From Thalassovita mediterranea (lineage in GTDB: Bacteria; Pseudomonadota; Alphaproteobacteria; Caulobacterales; Hyphomonadaceae), in NCBI GenBank assembly GCA_019448215.1, contig CP080408.1, positions 2,108,001 through 2,172,000 on the forward strand: a stretch of 64,000 nucleotides of DNA. Direction: 5' to 3'. A program made the position numbers and the translations under genes. Below, piece by piece: positions 40,846-49,623 of this stretch. Under the pieces are notes generated by a model. The model was not told where the DNA came from. It worked only from the letters and a program-made list of their open reading frames with translations, and made no database searches. The stretch's first letter is position 1; the number at the start of each line of letters is the position of its first letter.

Positions 40846-42039
40846 ATGCCGCTCACCGATATTCAACTTCGCCAGCTCAAACCGCGAGAAAAAGACTACA
40901 AGAGCGCCGACGGCGGCGGTCTATATGTTCACGTCAGCAAGACCGGCTCACGGCTTTGGCGGCTACGCTATCGCTTTGATGGCAAGGAAAAGCTTTTGGC
41001 CTTCGGGGCATATCCGGCGATCAGTCTGGCGCGGGCGCGAGAGCTTCGGGCAGAAGCCAAAGCCCTCCTGGCTGAGGGCATAGATCCCGGCGCGCACGCG
41101 AAGGCGCAGAAGGCAGCGCAAGAAGCGGTCACCGAACACACCTTCTCGAAGATAGCCGCAGAACTGCTGGAGAAGCTGCGTAAAGAAGGCAAGGCGGACG
41201 TCACGCTTTCGAAGAAACAATGGCTCCTGGATATGGCGAATGCCGCTTTTGGTAATCGACCCATAACAGCGATTACGGCCGCTGATATCTTGAAGCCGCT
41301 TGAGAAGGTGCAAGACAAAGGCAATTACGAAACCGCCAGACGCTTGCGCTCCACAATCGGGCAAGTGTTTCGATATGCCATTGCGACCGCGAAGGCAGAA
41401 AACGATCCCACATTTGGTTTGAGAGGTGCGCTGATCACGCCAAGGGTCTCGCACATGGCAGCGATTACAGACTGGGACGGCTTTGCAGCGCTCCTGAAAG
41501 CCATCTGGATTTATGACGGCGGTTCACCCTCAACACGCGCCGCTTTGAAGCTGATGGCGCTCCTGTACACGCGCCCAGGCGAAATGCGGTTGGCGTTGTG
41601 GGAAGAGTTCGATCTTGAGCGCGCTATCTGGACCATTCCAGCGGATCGCACAAAGATGCGTCGGGAGCATGTGAAGCCATTGCCTCCTCTCGCAGTCGAG
41701 ATTCTTCAAGGTCTGCAAGTTGAAACCGGTAGCAACTACCGCGCCTTTCCGTCATCGATCGCGCGCGACAAGCCGATAAGCGAAAACACGCTTAATCAGG
41801 CGCTACGCCGCATGGGCTTTGACAAGCACGAGCACACCTCGCACGGTTTTCGAGCGAGTGCGTCCAGCTTGCTGAATGAAAGCGGTCTTTGGAATGCTGA
41901 TGCGATCGAAGCGGAGCTTGGTCATGTTGGTGCGGATGAAGTGCGTAGGGCCTATCACCGCTCGCTCTATTGGGACGAGCGCGTGAAGATGGCGAACTGG
42001 TGGGCCAGACAAATTGCACGGGAGTTTTCCACAGCCTAG
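40846..42039 (+). CDS. int: Tyrosine site-specific integrase (P4/IntS type)
   Basis: This is a 397-aa tRNA-associated integrase. The N-terminal DUF4102 arm-binding domain (MPLTDIQLRQLKPREKDYKS, with DGGGLYVHV and LLAFGAYPAISLARARE) precedes a core-binding SAM-like domain (about residues 105-190). The catalytic domain carries Arg in YTRPGEMRL, the HxxR motif HGFRAS and the nucleophile Tyr in RAYHRSLYWDERVKM. I start at the ATG giving MPLTDIQ; the frame stays open upstream for 33 codons, but that DNA is the heptamer array. It catalyses integration and excision at tRNA-Leu. Confidence 0.93.
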   Translation: MPLTDIQLRQLKPREKDYKSADGGGLYVHVSKTGSRLWRLRYRFDGKEKLLAFGAYPAISLARARELRAEAKALLAEGIDPGAHAKAQKAAQEAVTEHTFSKIAAELLEKLRKEGKADVTLSKKQWLLDMANAAFGNRPITAITAADILKPLEKVQDKGNYETARRLRSTIGQVFRYAIATAKAENDPTFGLRGALITPRVSHMAAITDWDGFAALLKAIWIYDGGSPSTRAALKLMALLYTRPGEMRLALWEEFDLERAIWTIPADRTKMRREHVKPLPPLAVEILQGLQVETGSNYRAFPSSIARDKPISENTLNQALRRMGFDKHEHTSHGFRASASSLLNESGLWNADAIEAELGHVGADEVRRAYHRSLYWDERVKMANWWARQIAREFSTA

Positions 42040-42150
42040 GATTTTGCTTTGCATGGGCGGAACATAAAAAGTACGCTTGAAACAAAACTGTCACAAAAGG
42101 ACCATACGGTACGCTATAGGTTGTTATGGGATCGGCTAGGAGCACCAGAT

Positions 42151-42873
42151 ATGGGCGTGAAGCATTGCCTGGAGGACTTTGAAAGCCAAGGGGCAGACTG
42201 GGACCCGGTTTTCGATAACGCGCCTATAGATGCGTGGTCGCGGTATCGAAACGTCTCGAAATTCTGGCTTCTTTCTGATGAACTGAAGGTGCAAGACGCG
42301 GCGCTTCTGGTTCTGGGTCTCGAGCCGCAGTTGGCGCGTTATAAGGTTGACCGTTGCGTTGATAAGGACCTTCCGAGTGGATACGAGGCAATATTGTCAG
42401 CCCTCAGAGCGGCCATAAAAGGCGGCAAAGTAGAGGGTCTCGTTCTGCCTTGCTATGAAGAGGTATATCCGGAAGGCATCGAAGAGGTGAAGGACTCAAT
42501 GGACGCAAGAAGTTCTTGGGTGTGCAGAGAGAGTTTAATGGCATGGCTTGAAAGTTGCGGCCTGACGGATTGCTTCTTTTTTCAGGACCGCCGGAATAGA
42601 GCTGCTTTCAGTGACCCGGCACACGCGCGGTACTCCGCAAAGCTTGCGGCAGTGGTGGAGGCTTGGCAGTCATTCGACGAGAACTCAGTTGAGCCTGGCA
42701 CCGTGAAGCAGCGTTTAGCAAAGTGGCTCAGGTTGAATGCTGCCCGTTTTGGGCTCACCAATGAAGATGGAAATCCGAGCGAATCCGTTATTGAGGAACT
42801 CGCCAAAGTTGCAAATTGGGCGACCTCCGGAGGCGCTCCAAGGCAAATGGGCGAAAATTCTATCCCATTTTAA
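42151..42873 (+). CDS. Unknown island protein
   Basis: I do not recognise this 240-aa protein. The start ATG follows AGGAG with an 8-nt spacer (42138-42142). It is soluble and mixed-charge, with Trp-rich helices: KFWLLSDELKVQDAALLVLG, SSWVCRESLMAWLESCGLTD and VKQRLAKWLRLNAARFGLTN. The C-terminal part resembles the helical tail often seen in integrase-adjacent island proteins. No signal peptide, membrane segment or catalytic motif is visible. Position directly after int suggests an excision, regulation or accessory role, but this is only context. Confidence 0.65.
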   Translation: MGVKHCLEDFESQGADWDPVFDNAPIDAWSRYRNVSKFWLLSDELKVQDAALLVLGLEPQLARYKVDRCVDKDLPSGYEAILSALRAAIKGGKVEGLVLPCYEEVYPEGIEEVKDSMDARSSWVCRESLMAWLESCGLTDCFFFQDRRNRAAFSDPAHARYSAKLAAVVEAWQSFDENSVEPGTVKQRLAKWLRLNAARFGLTNEDGNPSESVIEELAKVANWATSGGAPRQMGENSIPF

Positions 42874-43048
42874 TTTTCGCGCTATTTCAATGTATTATGC
42901 GCTCCGCCGCTGTGTATCTTCTAAGGTTTTGAGTCAAGCCAGCAATAGGTTGTCGTCTTACCTGGTCTGAACTTTCTGAAACCGTGGGGCCTATTATCAC
43001 CGGCCTCTACGCTGGACTTTATTGTCACCGCAAAGACGGAGACAAACT

Positions 43049-43255
43049 ATGTTCCACCATTCCGAACTTCCTGAAACGGGCTTCCTTCGCCTGAAGTCCA
43101 TCCTCGCGCCTCATGGTCCCATCCCTGTCAGCAAATCGACTTGGTGGGCTGGTGTGAAAGACGGGCGCTTTCCGCAGCCGAAGAAGCTGGGCGCACGCGT
43201 GACCGTCTGGCGTGTCGAAGACATTCGTGAGCTGATCGAGAAGGGCGCGGCTTAG
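43049..43255 (+). CDS. AlpA-family excisionase/regulator
   Basis: This 68-aa protein has the AlpA/MerR-like winged HTH layout. GFLRLKSILAPHGPIPVSKS continues into TWWAGVKDGRFPQPKKLGARVTVWRVEDIRELIEKG, whose FPxPxKLGxRxxxWxxxDI pattern is diagnostic of AlpA. GGAG lies upstream of the ATG. AlpA proteins activate integrase expression or act as directionality factors for P4-like elements, which fits an island with a P4-type integrase. Confidence 0.85.
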   Translation: MFHHSELPETGFLRLKSILAPHGPIPVSKSTWWAGVKDGRFPQPKKLGARVTVWRVEDIRELIEKGAA

Positions 43256-43277
43256 TTGCCGGGTAGGAGCGGCTGCT

Positions 43278-43694
43278 TTGTCCTATGCTCTATTTTCAGT
43301 TCGTCGAAAGGATCTTCCACACGCGCGGATTTATGACCACTATCTTGAACATGCATCATGGAGAGAGCTTTCGCCGTTTGCATTCAAGGCAATCGTTATG
43401 CTGATGGCTAGCTATCGGCCAGACCAAGCAAATGTCTTCCCAGTGGGCGAAAGCCGCATGGCTGAAACGATCGGATGCGCGCCTGCGACTGCCAAAAATG
43501 CGATTGATGAGTTGATTGAAGGCGGTTTTCTTAAGCTTGAACAAAAAGGCCGCAACAGAGGCAAGGCGTCGGGCCGGGAAAGGATCGTTTCGCTGACGCA
43601 GTACGACACAGAGACGAGCGTTGGCGATCCGAGTTTGCCCGTGAAGACCTGGCAGCGGAAGCAAAAGTCGGCACACCTTAAATCTGTGGTGTGA
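43278..43694 (+). CDS. HTH-domain island protein
   Basis: This 138-aa protein probably starts at TTG with AGGAG about 9 nt upstream. The central helices ELSPFAFKAIVMLMASYRPD and VFPVGESRMAETIGCAPATAKNAIDELIEGGFLKLEQKG form a winged helix-turn-helix like those in plasmid and island replication or regulatory proteins. The C-terminus is basic (KTWQRKQKSAHLKS). It is the third small gene downstream of int. A role in replication or transcription control of the island is plausible but not demonstrated. Confidence 0.62.
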   Translation: MSYALFSVRRKDLPHARIYDHYLEHASWRELSPFAFKAIVMLMASYRPDQANVFPVGESRMAETIGCAPATAKNAIDELIEGGFLKLEQKGRNRGKASGRERIVSLTQYDTETSVGDPSLPVKTWQRKQKSAHLKSVV

Positions 43695-43729
43695 ACGCCT
43701 ACAATCTGATGCGTCTGACGAGAACTGGG

Positions 43730-43852
43730 CATGCTGGTGAACCTGAGAAAACCTAAGCTACAGCAAGTGTTTAATCGAGATGTAGCTGGAGCCAGTAATT
43801 CCCGTTCGAACCATATAGCGTTGCAGCAGACATGCTGAACCTGACAAAACCT
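43730..43852. repeat. Imperfect direct repeat pair in the island
   Basis: CATGCTGGTGAACCTGAGAA followed by AACCT (43730-43754) recurs as CATGCTGAACCTGACAAAAC followed by CT (43831-43852), about 100 bp apart in a 274-bp non-coding gap. Downstream is a GC-rich hairpin CCGCTC-ACAC-GAGCGG (about 43876-43891). It may be a control or origin site. Confidence 0.4.
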
Positions 43853-43968
43853 GACGCTGAGCCTAACGCCGCCCCGCCGCTCACACGAGCGGGGCAAGGC
43901 GGGCGGCGGTCCAGTAAGGTCCCGACACATCCACTTCCCACATGATTGCGAAAACCGAGGACTGACAC

Positions 43969-44565
43969 ATGGGCGGATACGGATCTGGAAGACATGCGCG
44001 ATGCGCCGCCAGGAGCGATCAGTTTCATAAGCTGGATCTGGCGGACTTTCCCCGTGAATGGTTTCAGCGTCACCTGTCCGGCACGGTCACTTGGTCACGC
44101 GGTGATCATAAGACCGGCAGCGTTGGCTACCGCCTGTCGCCCGATCGCATGGTGTTGCGCTACAGCGTGCCGAAAGATGGCGAGCGCCAGCACATAGAGG
44201 AAAGCTTTGTCATGTGCCCAACTGAGCAGCCGCTAGGCGGGCAGCGTTGGTGGATTGAGTGCAATGGTTGCGGACGCCAATGCAGGGTACTCTATGGCGC
44301 GACATACTTCCGCTGCAGGCAATGCCGCCGCCTCACCTACGAAAGCCAATATGAGCGCATCTATGCCCCTGGCGTGACCCGTGCGATGCGCGTGCGCAAG
44401 AAGCTGAAGGGTGAGATTGGTCTCGCCTATGCTTTCCCCGATCGTCCTAAGGGCATGCATTGGAAGACCTATTACCGGCTGCAGGAGGCGGACTGGGCAG
44501 CGCAGATACGGATTGATGCTGTACTCGCACAAAGCGTTTTAAGGTTGGGGCGAAAGCGGTCGTAG
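43969..44565 (+). CDS. MGGYGSGR-type zinc-ribbon protein
   Basis: This 198-aa protein starts MGGYGSGRHARCAARSDQFH, an N-terminus that recurs in uncharacterised proteins on proteobacterial mobile elements. The middle has a probable zinc ribbon: WWIECNGCGRQCRVLYGATY followed by FRCRQCRRLTYESQYE (Cys pairs CxxC and CxxC). A basic region RAMRVRKKLKGEIG and helical tail with WKTYYRLQ follow. The zinc ribbon and basic surface suggest nucleic-acid binding. It sits immediately before the Type III R-M genes in the same direction, 272 bp away. Function unknown. Confidence 0.72.
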   Translation: MGGYGSGRHARCAARSDQFHKLDLADFPREWFQRHLSGTVTWSRGDHKTGSVGYRLSPDRMVLRYSVPKDGERQHIEESFVMCPTEQPLGGQRWWIECNGCGRQCRVLYGATYFRCRQCRRLTYESQYERIYAPGVTRAMRVRKKLKGEIGLAYAFPDRPKGMHWKTYYRLQEADWAAQIRIDAVLAQSVLRLGRKRS

Positions 44566-44837
44566 GGGGGGCATGGCAATCTCTGAGACTACAAGCGCTA
44601 AAACCGGCTTCATATCCTTTCCGCGCGTCTCCTCAGTTCAAGAATTGGGAGGGGGACGAAAATGTTGGAAACGTTTCCGCGCGATACCGGCGGCTTTCCG
44701 AAGTTGAAACGCTAACCCAATTTTCTCGTGCGCGTGCGCAAGAGGACGCAGCTAACTCAAAGATTGAGACTTGAAGGCGTTGCGGCTTTGGCCTTCGATG
44801 ATTTCGCACGTTCCTAAAGCCAAGAAGCGATTCCTTC

Positions 44838-46745
44838 ATGCAAAACCTTCTCGATGACCTGACAGAACTTCTCCAGGCCGAACAGGCATTCATCTCGGAT
44901 GGGGCGATCCTCAAGAATGCGGTGATCGAGGCGGCGCTGAACATGGATGCTCGCTTGTTGGAATTGCTGATGCAGTCCGACACAATCAAGGCGCATTTTT
45001 TTACGCCGGTGGCGGGCGCGCTGGTCTTCGACAAGGTGAAGTTTCAGGACTTCGTGTCCAACAAAGCCTTCTTGCCCGACAGCTACACTGCCTTCAAGAA
45101 CCGGATCGGCCTGACGGATGGGCGCGGCGATTACCTGAGCCAATCGCGCGACGTGGTGCTGGCGTGGCCCTATAAGGACTGCGTGCTGGAAGGCGGCATG
45201 ACGAAAGAGGACCGGGGCCGCAACGAGGTGTTCTGGAACACGACGTTGGCCCCCGATGACATTACGCGGCTGTTTGAACCCAAGGCGCTGACCGGCTGGG
45301 AACGCTGGGATGCGGAGGCCGTGGCAGAGGGCAAGGCCAAGCCCGTGGGCGCGGTGTCGGAGGACGACAACCTGCTTATCAAGGGCAACAATCTGCTGGC
45401 GCTGTATTCGCTGAAAGCGCGCTATGCCGGTAAGGTGAAGCTGATCTATATCGACCCGCCCTATAATACCGGCAACGACGGGTTCCGGTACAATGACCGC
45501 TTCAACCATTCTGCATGGCTGACGTTTATGCGGAACCGGCTTGAGGTGGCGAAAGAGTTGCTAAGCCGGGATGGCACGATCTTCGTCAATTTGGACGATG
45601 GCGAGGCGCACTATTGCAAAGTGATGATGGACGACTTGTTTGGACGTGAGAACTTCATCGCAAACTTCGTTTGGGAGAAGGCGGACAGTCCCCGTATGGA
45701 TGCCATTCACGTGTCAAGTCGTCATGACCACATCTTGGCCTACGCGAAAGACAAGGAGCGAGCGCACTGGAAGCACCTGCAAGTTAGTGATGAGGACATT
45801 GGGGAACATTATACGAAGCAAGACGAAAAAGGCCGAAAATATTATACTAAGCCGCTGAGGGCGATGGGTGGGCAAGGTGACACCAGAGTAGCACGCCCAA
45901 ACCTGTATTACGCCTTGACTGCACCGGATGGCACAGAGGTTTTCCCGGTTCGGCAAGATGGGCGGGACGGTGCTTGGCGGTGGAGTAGAGGTAAATCTCA
46001 GAGCGAGGCTGATCGTATTGAGTGGGTGTCAAATGATGGTAACTGGACACCTTATTACCGGATTTATGCTGACCAAAATAGCACTCGTCCGCCGGAGACC
46101 ATTTGGTTTAACGCAGACGTAGGAGGAAACCGAACTTCTCGGTCCGAGGCCAAAGGGCTATTCGGGGATGCAGACTTTTCCATAACGCCGAAGCCAGAAA
46201 AACTCTTGCGCCGCATAATCGAGATAGCAACGGACGCTGGCGATACTGTTTTGGATTTCTTTTCAGGTTCTGGAACGACACCTTCGGTGGCTCATAAGTT
46301 GGGTAGAAAATGGCTTGCCGTGGAGCAGATGGACTACATCCTTGATCTACCAAACTCACGCCTCAAGAAAGTCGTCGCAGGGGAACAGGGCGGTATCTCT
46401 AAAGCTGTCGAGTGGCAAGGCGGCGGATCGTTTGTCTATGCCGAACTCGCGGCCTCCAATTCCGCATTTGCTGACCGTATTGAAGCGGCGCCGGACATGG
46501 CAGCGCTACAAGCCATACATGCCGACATCCAAGCCACCGGCTATCTGCGCTATGACGTTGATCTGAGCGCCTTCGACACCGACGACTTCGCCGTACTTCC
46601 ATTGGACGACGCCAAGCGCGTGTTGATGGACTGCCTCGATGCCAACCACCTGTGTGTCAATCTGGGTTCTCTAGGGGATGCGGACTTTAACATCTCCGAC
46701 GAAGACGCCCGCGCGACCCGCTCTTTCTATGGGCTGGACGCATGA
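44838..46745 (+). CDS. mod: Type III restriction-modification methyltransferase
   Basis: This is a 635-aa beta-class N6-adenine methyltransferase, the modification and recognition subunit of a Type III system. Catalytic motif IV DPPYNTGNDGF is near residue 206 and precedes the SAM-binding motif I VLDFFSGSGTTPSVAHKLGRKW near residue 472, the beta-class order. The intervening region (about 280-440) is the target-recognition domain and its DNA is visibly more AT-rich than both flanks. The stop overlaps the res start as ATGA. Methylation of one strand of an asymmetric site is expected. Confidence 0.93.
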   Translation: MQNLLDDLTELLQAEQAFISDGAILKNAVIEAALNMDARLLELLMQSDTIKAHFFTPVAGALVFDKVKFQDFVSNKAFLPDSYTAFKNRIGLTDGRGDYLSQSRDVVLAWPYKDCVLEGGMTKEDRGRNEVFWNTTLAPDDITRLFEPKALTGWERWDAEAVAEGKAKPVGAVSEDDNLLIKGNNLLALYSLKARYAGKVKLIYIDPPYNTGNDGFRYNDRFNHSAWLTFMRNRLEVAKELLSRDGTIFVNLDDGEAHYCKVMMDDLFGRENFIANFVWEKADSPRMDAIHVSSRHDHILAYAKDKERAHWKHLQVSDEDIGEHYTKQDEKGRKYYTKPLRAMGGQGDTRVARPNLYYALTAPDGTEVFPVRQDGRDGAWRWSRGKSQSEADRIEWVSNDGNWTPYYRIYADQNSTRPPETIWFNADVGGNRTSRSEAKGLFGDADFSITPKPEKLLRRIIEIATDAGDTVLDFFSGSGTTPSVAHKLGRKWLAVEQMDYILDLPNSRLKKVVAGEQGGISKAVEWQGGGSFVYAELAASNSAFADRIEAAPDMAALQAIHADIQATGYLRYDVDLSAFDTDDFAVLPLDDAKRVLMDCLDANHLCVNLGSLGDADFNISDEDARATRSFYGLDA

Positions 46746-49372
46746 GCCAGACCCTTACCGAACAGATTGACGCAGTTGCCAAGTTTGGGATGCTCAAGGC
46801 CAACATCCCCGACGACGTTACCGGTAATCTAGCGTCCAAGATCAAGTTGCGCCCATATCAGCGCACGGCGCTGGAACGCTGGCTGTTCTACATCGACAAA
46901 TACGACGCGCGCCCCAAGGCCCCGCACTTGCTGTTCCACATGGCCACGGGCAGCGGCAAGACGGTGCTGATGGCGGCGCTGATCCTAGATTTGTATCAGC
47001 GCGGCTATCGCAACTTCCTGTTCTTCGTGAACTCCGCCCAGATCATCGAGAAGACCAAGGACAACTTCCTCAACCCCGCATCGGCCAAGCACCTGTTCGC
47101 GCCAACAGTGCGGATTGATAACAAGCCCGTGGATATCCGCGCAGTGGACACCTTCGACGCGGTGAACACGGACGCGATCAACATCCACTTCACCACCATT
47201 CAAGGGCTGCACACAAGGATGCAGGCCCCAAAAGAGAACGCCGTCACAATCGAAGACTTCCGCGATTACAAGGTGGTGATGATCTCGGACGAAGCACACC
47301 ACCTGAACGCCGAGACCAAGAAGACGCTGACGCAAGGCGAGAAGGCAGAGAAGGCCAGTTGGGAAGGCACGGTATCCGAGATTTTCCGCCAGCACCCAGA
47401 AAACATGCTGTTGGAGTTTACCGCGACGGTGGACCTGAGCCATGAGGCGATACGGGCGAAGTATGCCGACAAGATACTTTACGACTACTCGCTGCGGCAG
47501 TTTCGGGAAGACGGCTATTCCAAGGACATCGAGTTGCGGCAGGCCGATTTGCCACCCGAGGCCCGGATGATGCAGGCGATGGTCCTGAGCCAATACCGCC
47601 GCAAGGTGGCCGAGGCGCATGGGCTGCATTGTAAGCCGGTGATCCTGATGAAGTCCAAGACGATCAAGGAAAGCGCCGACAACGAAGCCGCATTCACGGC
47701 GATGGTCGCGGGACTGACGGGCGAGGCGCTCGAAGCGCTTAGGGCGGCTTCTGGGGGCGATGAGACCCTTTCGCGAGCCTTCGCCTTCATCATGGATGAA
47801 AGGGACATGAGCGGAGCGGATTTCGCCCGTGAGCTAAAGGGCGATTTTGCGCCCGAGAAGGTGGTGAACGTCAACAACCCCAAGGATTTGGAAAACAGAC
47901 AAATAGAACTCAACGCCTTGGAGGACCGTGACAACGAGATACGGGTGATCTTCGCCGTCGATAAGCTGAACGAAGGCTGGGACGTACTAAACCTGTTTGA
48001 CATTGTGCGCCTGTACGACACTCGCGACGGGAAGGCCAACAAAGTGGGCAAGACCACGATGGCCGAGGCTCAGTTGATCGGACGCGGAGCGAGGTACTTC
48101 CCCTTCGTGGCTCCGAACCAGCCTGACGCGGTTCAGGAAAAGCGCAAGTACGATAGCGCGATCGAGCATCCTCTAAGAATACTGGAAGAGCTTCACTATC
48201 ACTGCTCCCACAACCCGAAATACATCCTAGACATCCGAAATGCCCTTCGCGAAACGGGTATGCTGGATGAGGCGGCGAGAACTGTATCGCTAAAGCTGAA
48301 AGCGAGCTTCAAGGACACAGACTTCTACAAGTCGGAATTTGTCTGGCTGAATGAGCGAAAAGCCAATTCGAGAGAAGGTATTTGCGAGCTGCAGGCATAC
48401 CAAGTCGGGACACAATTTTCTTACCCCACACTAATGACCGGCCGCATTACAGAGAGCTCTGCTTTCGGTGGGGCGCAGCCAGGCTCTGAGAAGGCTGGAG
48501 AAGAGCCCGTTTCCAGAGAGTTCAAGCTTTCGGACTTTGGGCGACCAATCTTGCAGTTCGCATTGGACGCGAACGCATTTTTTCACTTCAGCAAACTTCG
48601 CTCCTACTTCCCGGAGCTGCAGGGCATTGCTGAGTTCATGACAACGCAAAGCTATTTGGGCGGCGTCACCGTCAGCGTGCGTGGCCTGCCGTCCGATTTG
48701 GCAAACCTACGGGCCGGTCAAAAGCTTGAAATAACCCAATATATCCTCAACCAGATAGAGGCCGGTATCAAGCGTGAGAGTATCGACTTTGTAGGCACGA
48801 GGGATTTCAAGCCTCACCTCATCCGTGAGCGCTTCATCGACACCAGACTAAAACTTCGCTTGGAAGGTGAAACGGGCCGCAGCTGGGCGGAAAGTGAGAT
48901 TCCGGGGCTCGATCAGATCGATCTGAATAGCAAGGACTGGCATGCCTACGATGACTGCTATGGCACCGATCAGGAGAAGCACTTCGTAAAATTCATGCAC
49001 GATCAGGCCGAACGGTTGATGGATCTCTATGAAGAGTTCTATCTTCTTAGGAATGAGAAGGCTGTAAAGGTCTACGCTTTTAGGGACGGGCGAGCTTTTG
49101 AGCCGGACTTTCTGCTATTCCTGAAGAAGAAAGGGGCAGCTAAGGCGACCATGATGCAGCTGTTCATAGAGCCTAAGGGACAGCACCTGCTCCAAGACGA
49201 TGCGTGGAAAGCGGATTTCCTGTCGGACGTGCACAAGGAAGCGCGGATTGAACTGGTCACTCAAAGCAAGGACTACGCGGTCTATGGCCTGCCATTCTTC
49301 AACGAAACAGGCGCGACCAACAAGACGTTCAAGGATGCATTTGAGCCATTCTTAGAGACGAATGGCGAGTAA
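46742..49372 (+). CDS. res: Type III restriction endonuclease subunit
   Basis: This is an 876-aa SF2 helicase-nuclease. Walker A is MATGSGKTVLMAALILDLYQ near residue 75, motif II is ISDEAHHLN near 181, and further helicase motifs are LEFTATVDLSHEA and TMAEAQLIGRGARYFPF. The C-terminal PD-(D/E)xK nuclease is seen in FEPDFLLFLKKKGAAK followed by LFIEPKGQHLL. It forms a complex with Mod and cleaves unmodified DNA after ATP-driven communication between sites. The last third (from about 48150) has lower GC codon choice than the first two thirds. The frame is intact. Confidence 0.93.
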   Translation: MSQTLTEQIDAVAKFGMLKANIPDDVTGNLASKIKLRPYQRTALERWLFYIDKYDARPKAPHLLFHMATGSGKTVLMAALILDLYQRGYRNFLFFVNSAQIIEKTKDNFLNPASAKHLFAPTVRIDNKPVDIRAVDTFDAVNTDAINIHFTTIQGLHTRMQAPKENAVTIEDFRDYKVVMISDEAHHLNAETKKTLTQGEKAEKASWEGTVSEIFRQHPENMLLEFTATVDLSHEAIRAKYADKILYDYSLRQFREDGYSKDIELRQADLPPEARMMQAMVLSQYRRKVAEAHGLHCKPVILMKSKTIKESADNEAAFTAMVAGLTGEALEALRAASGGDETLSRAFAFIMDERDMSGADFARELKGDFAPEKVVNVNNPKDLENRQIELNALEDRDNEIRVIFAVDKLNEGWDVLNLFDIVRLYDTRDGKANKVGKTTMAEAQLIGRGARYFPFVAPNQPDAVQEKRKYDSAIEHPLRILEELHYHCSHNPKYILDIRNALRETGMLDEAARTVSLKLKASFKDTDFYKSEFVWLNERKANSREGICELQAYQVGTQFSYPTLMTGRITESSAFGGAQPGSEKAGEEPVSREFKLSDFGRPILQFALDANAFFHFSKLRSYFPELQGIAEFMTTQSYLGGVTVSVRGLPSDLANLRAGQKLEITQYILNQIEAGIKRESIDFVGTRDFKPHLIRERFIDTRLKLRLEGETGRSWAESEIPGLDQIDLNSKDWHAYDDCYGTDQEKHFVKFMHDQAERLMDLYEEFYLLRNEKAVKVYAFRDGRAFEPDFLLFLKKKGAAKATMMQLFIEPKGQHLLQDDAWKADFLSDVHKEARIELVTQSKDYAVYGLPFFNETGATNKTFKDAFEPFLETNGE

Positions 49373-49408
49373 ATAACGCTCCGAACCGGCAGAGCACCCA
49401 AGATTATT

Positions 49409-49427
49409 GCGGGTACATTTGCGGGTA
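49409..49427. repeat. GCGGGTA pair near attR
   Basis: Two direct GCGGGTA copies (49409-49415, 49421-49427) spaced as in TTGCGGGTA-N5-GCGGGTA at 40784-40803. They are the right-end counterparts of the heptamer array next to int. Confidence 0.65.
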
Positions 49428-49488
49428 TTTTGACAGACGACTTTCTAAATATCCAAATTAATCAAGAGATTGATTGGTGGGTTTGATG

Positions 49489-49504
49489 CCTCTCCTGGCA
49501 CCAT
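49489..49504 (+). repeat. attR (imperfect copy of tRNA-Leu end)
   Basis: CCTCTCCTGGCACCAT matches attL except for one missing G (CCTGG-CACC). It marks the right edge of the island. Flanks differ from the tRNA outside this block. Confidence 0.78.
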
Positions 49505-49623
49505 TTTCGGGTTTGTTTTCCTTGATAATTCAGCTGCTTGCGCTGGGGCATCGGCCCGGCGTGAATTGTGGTATACTTTCGTGAGAGCCGCTTTTGCGGG
49601 TCGCTGTACAGTTTCGTCAGAGT

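Larger units (their letters stand above)
40646..49504. mobile_element. Integrative genomic island in tRNA-Leu carrying Type III R-M
   Basis: This island of about 8.9 kb is bounded by the tRNA-Leu 3' end and a near-copy of it. It holds a tyrosine integrase, an AlpA-like regulator, a HTH protein, two unknown proteins and a mod-res pair. There are no phage structural, conjugation or replication-initiator genes of recognisable type. It is probably mobilised by its integrase and other elements' functions. Confidence 0.85.

Noticed and set aside
40646-49504. Prophage
   Set aside because: No capsid, tail, terminase, portal, lysis or repressor-type genes are present; the island holds integrase, AlpA, small proteins and R-M only.
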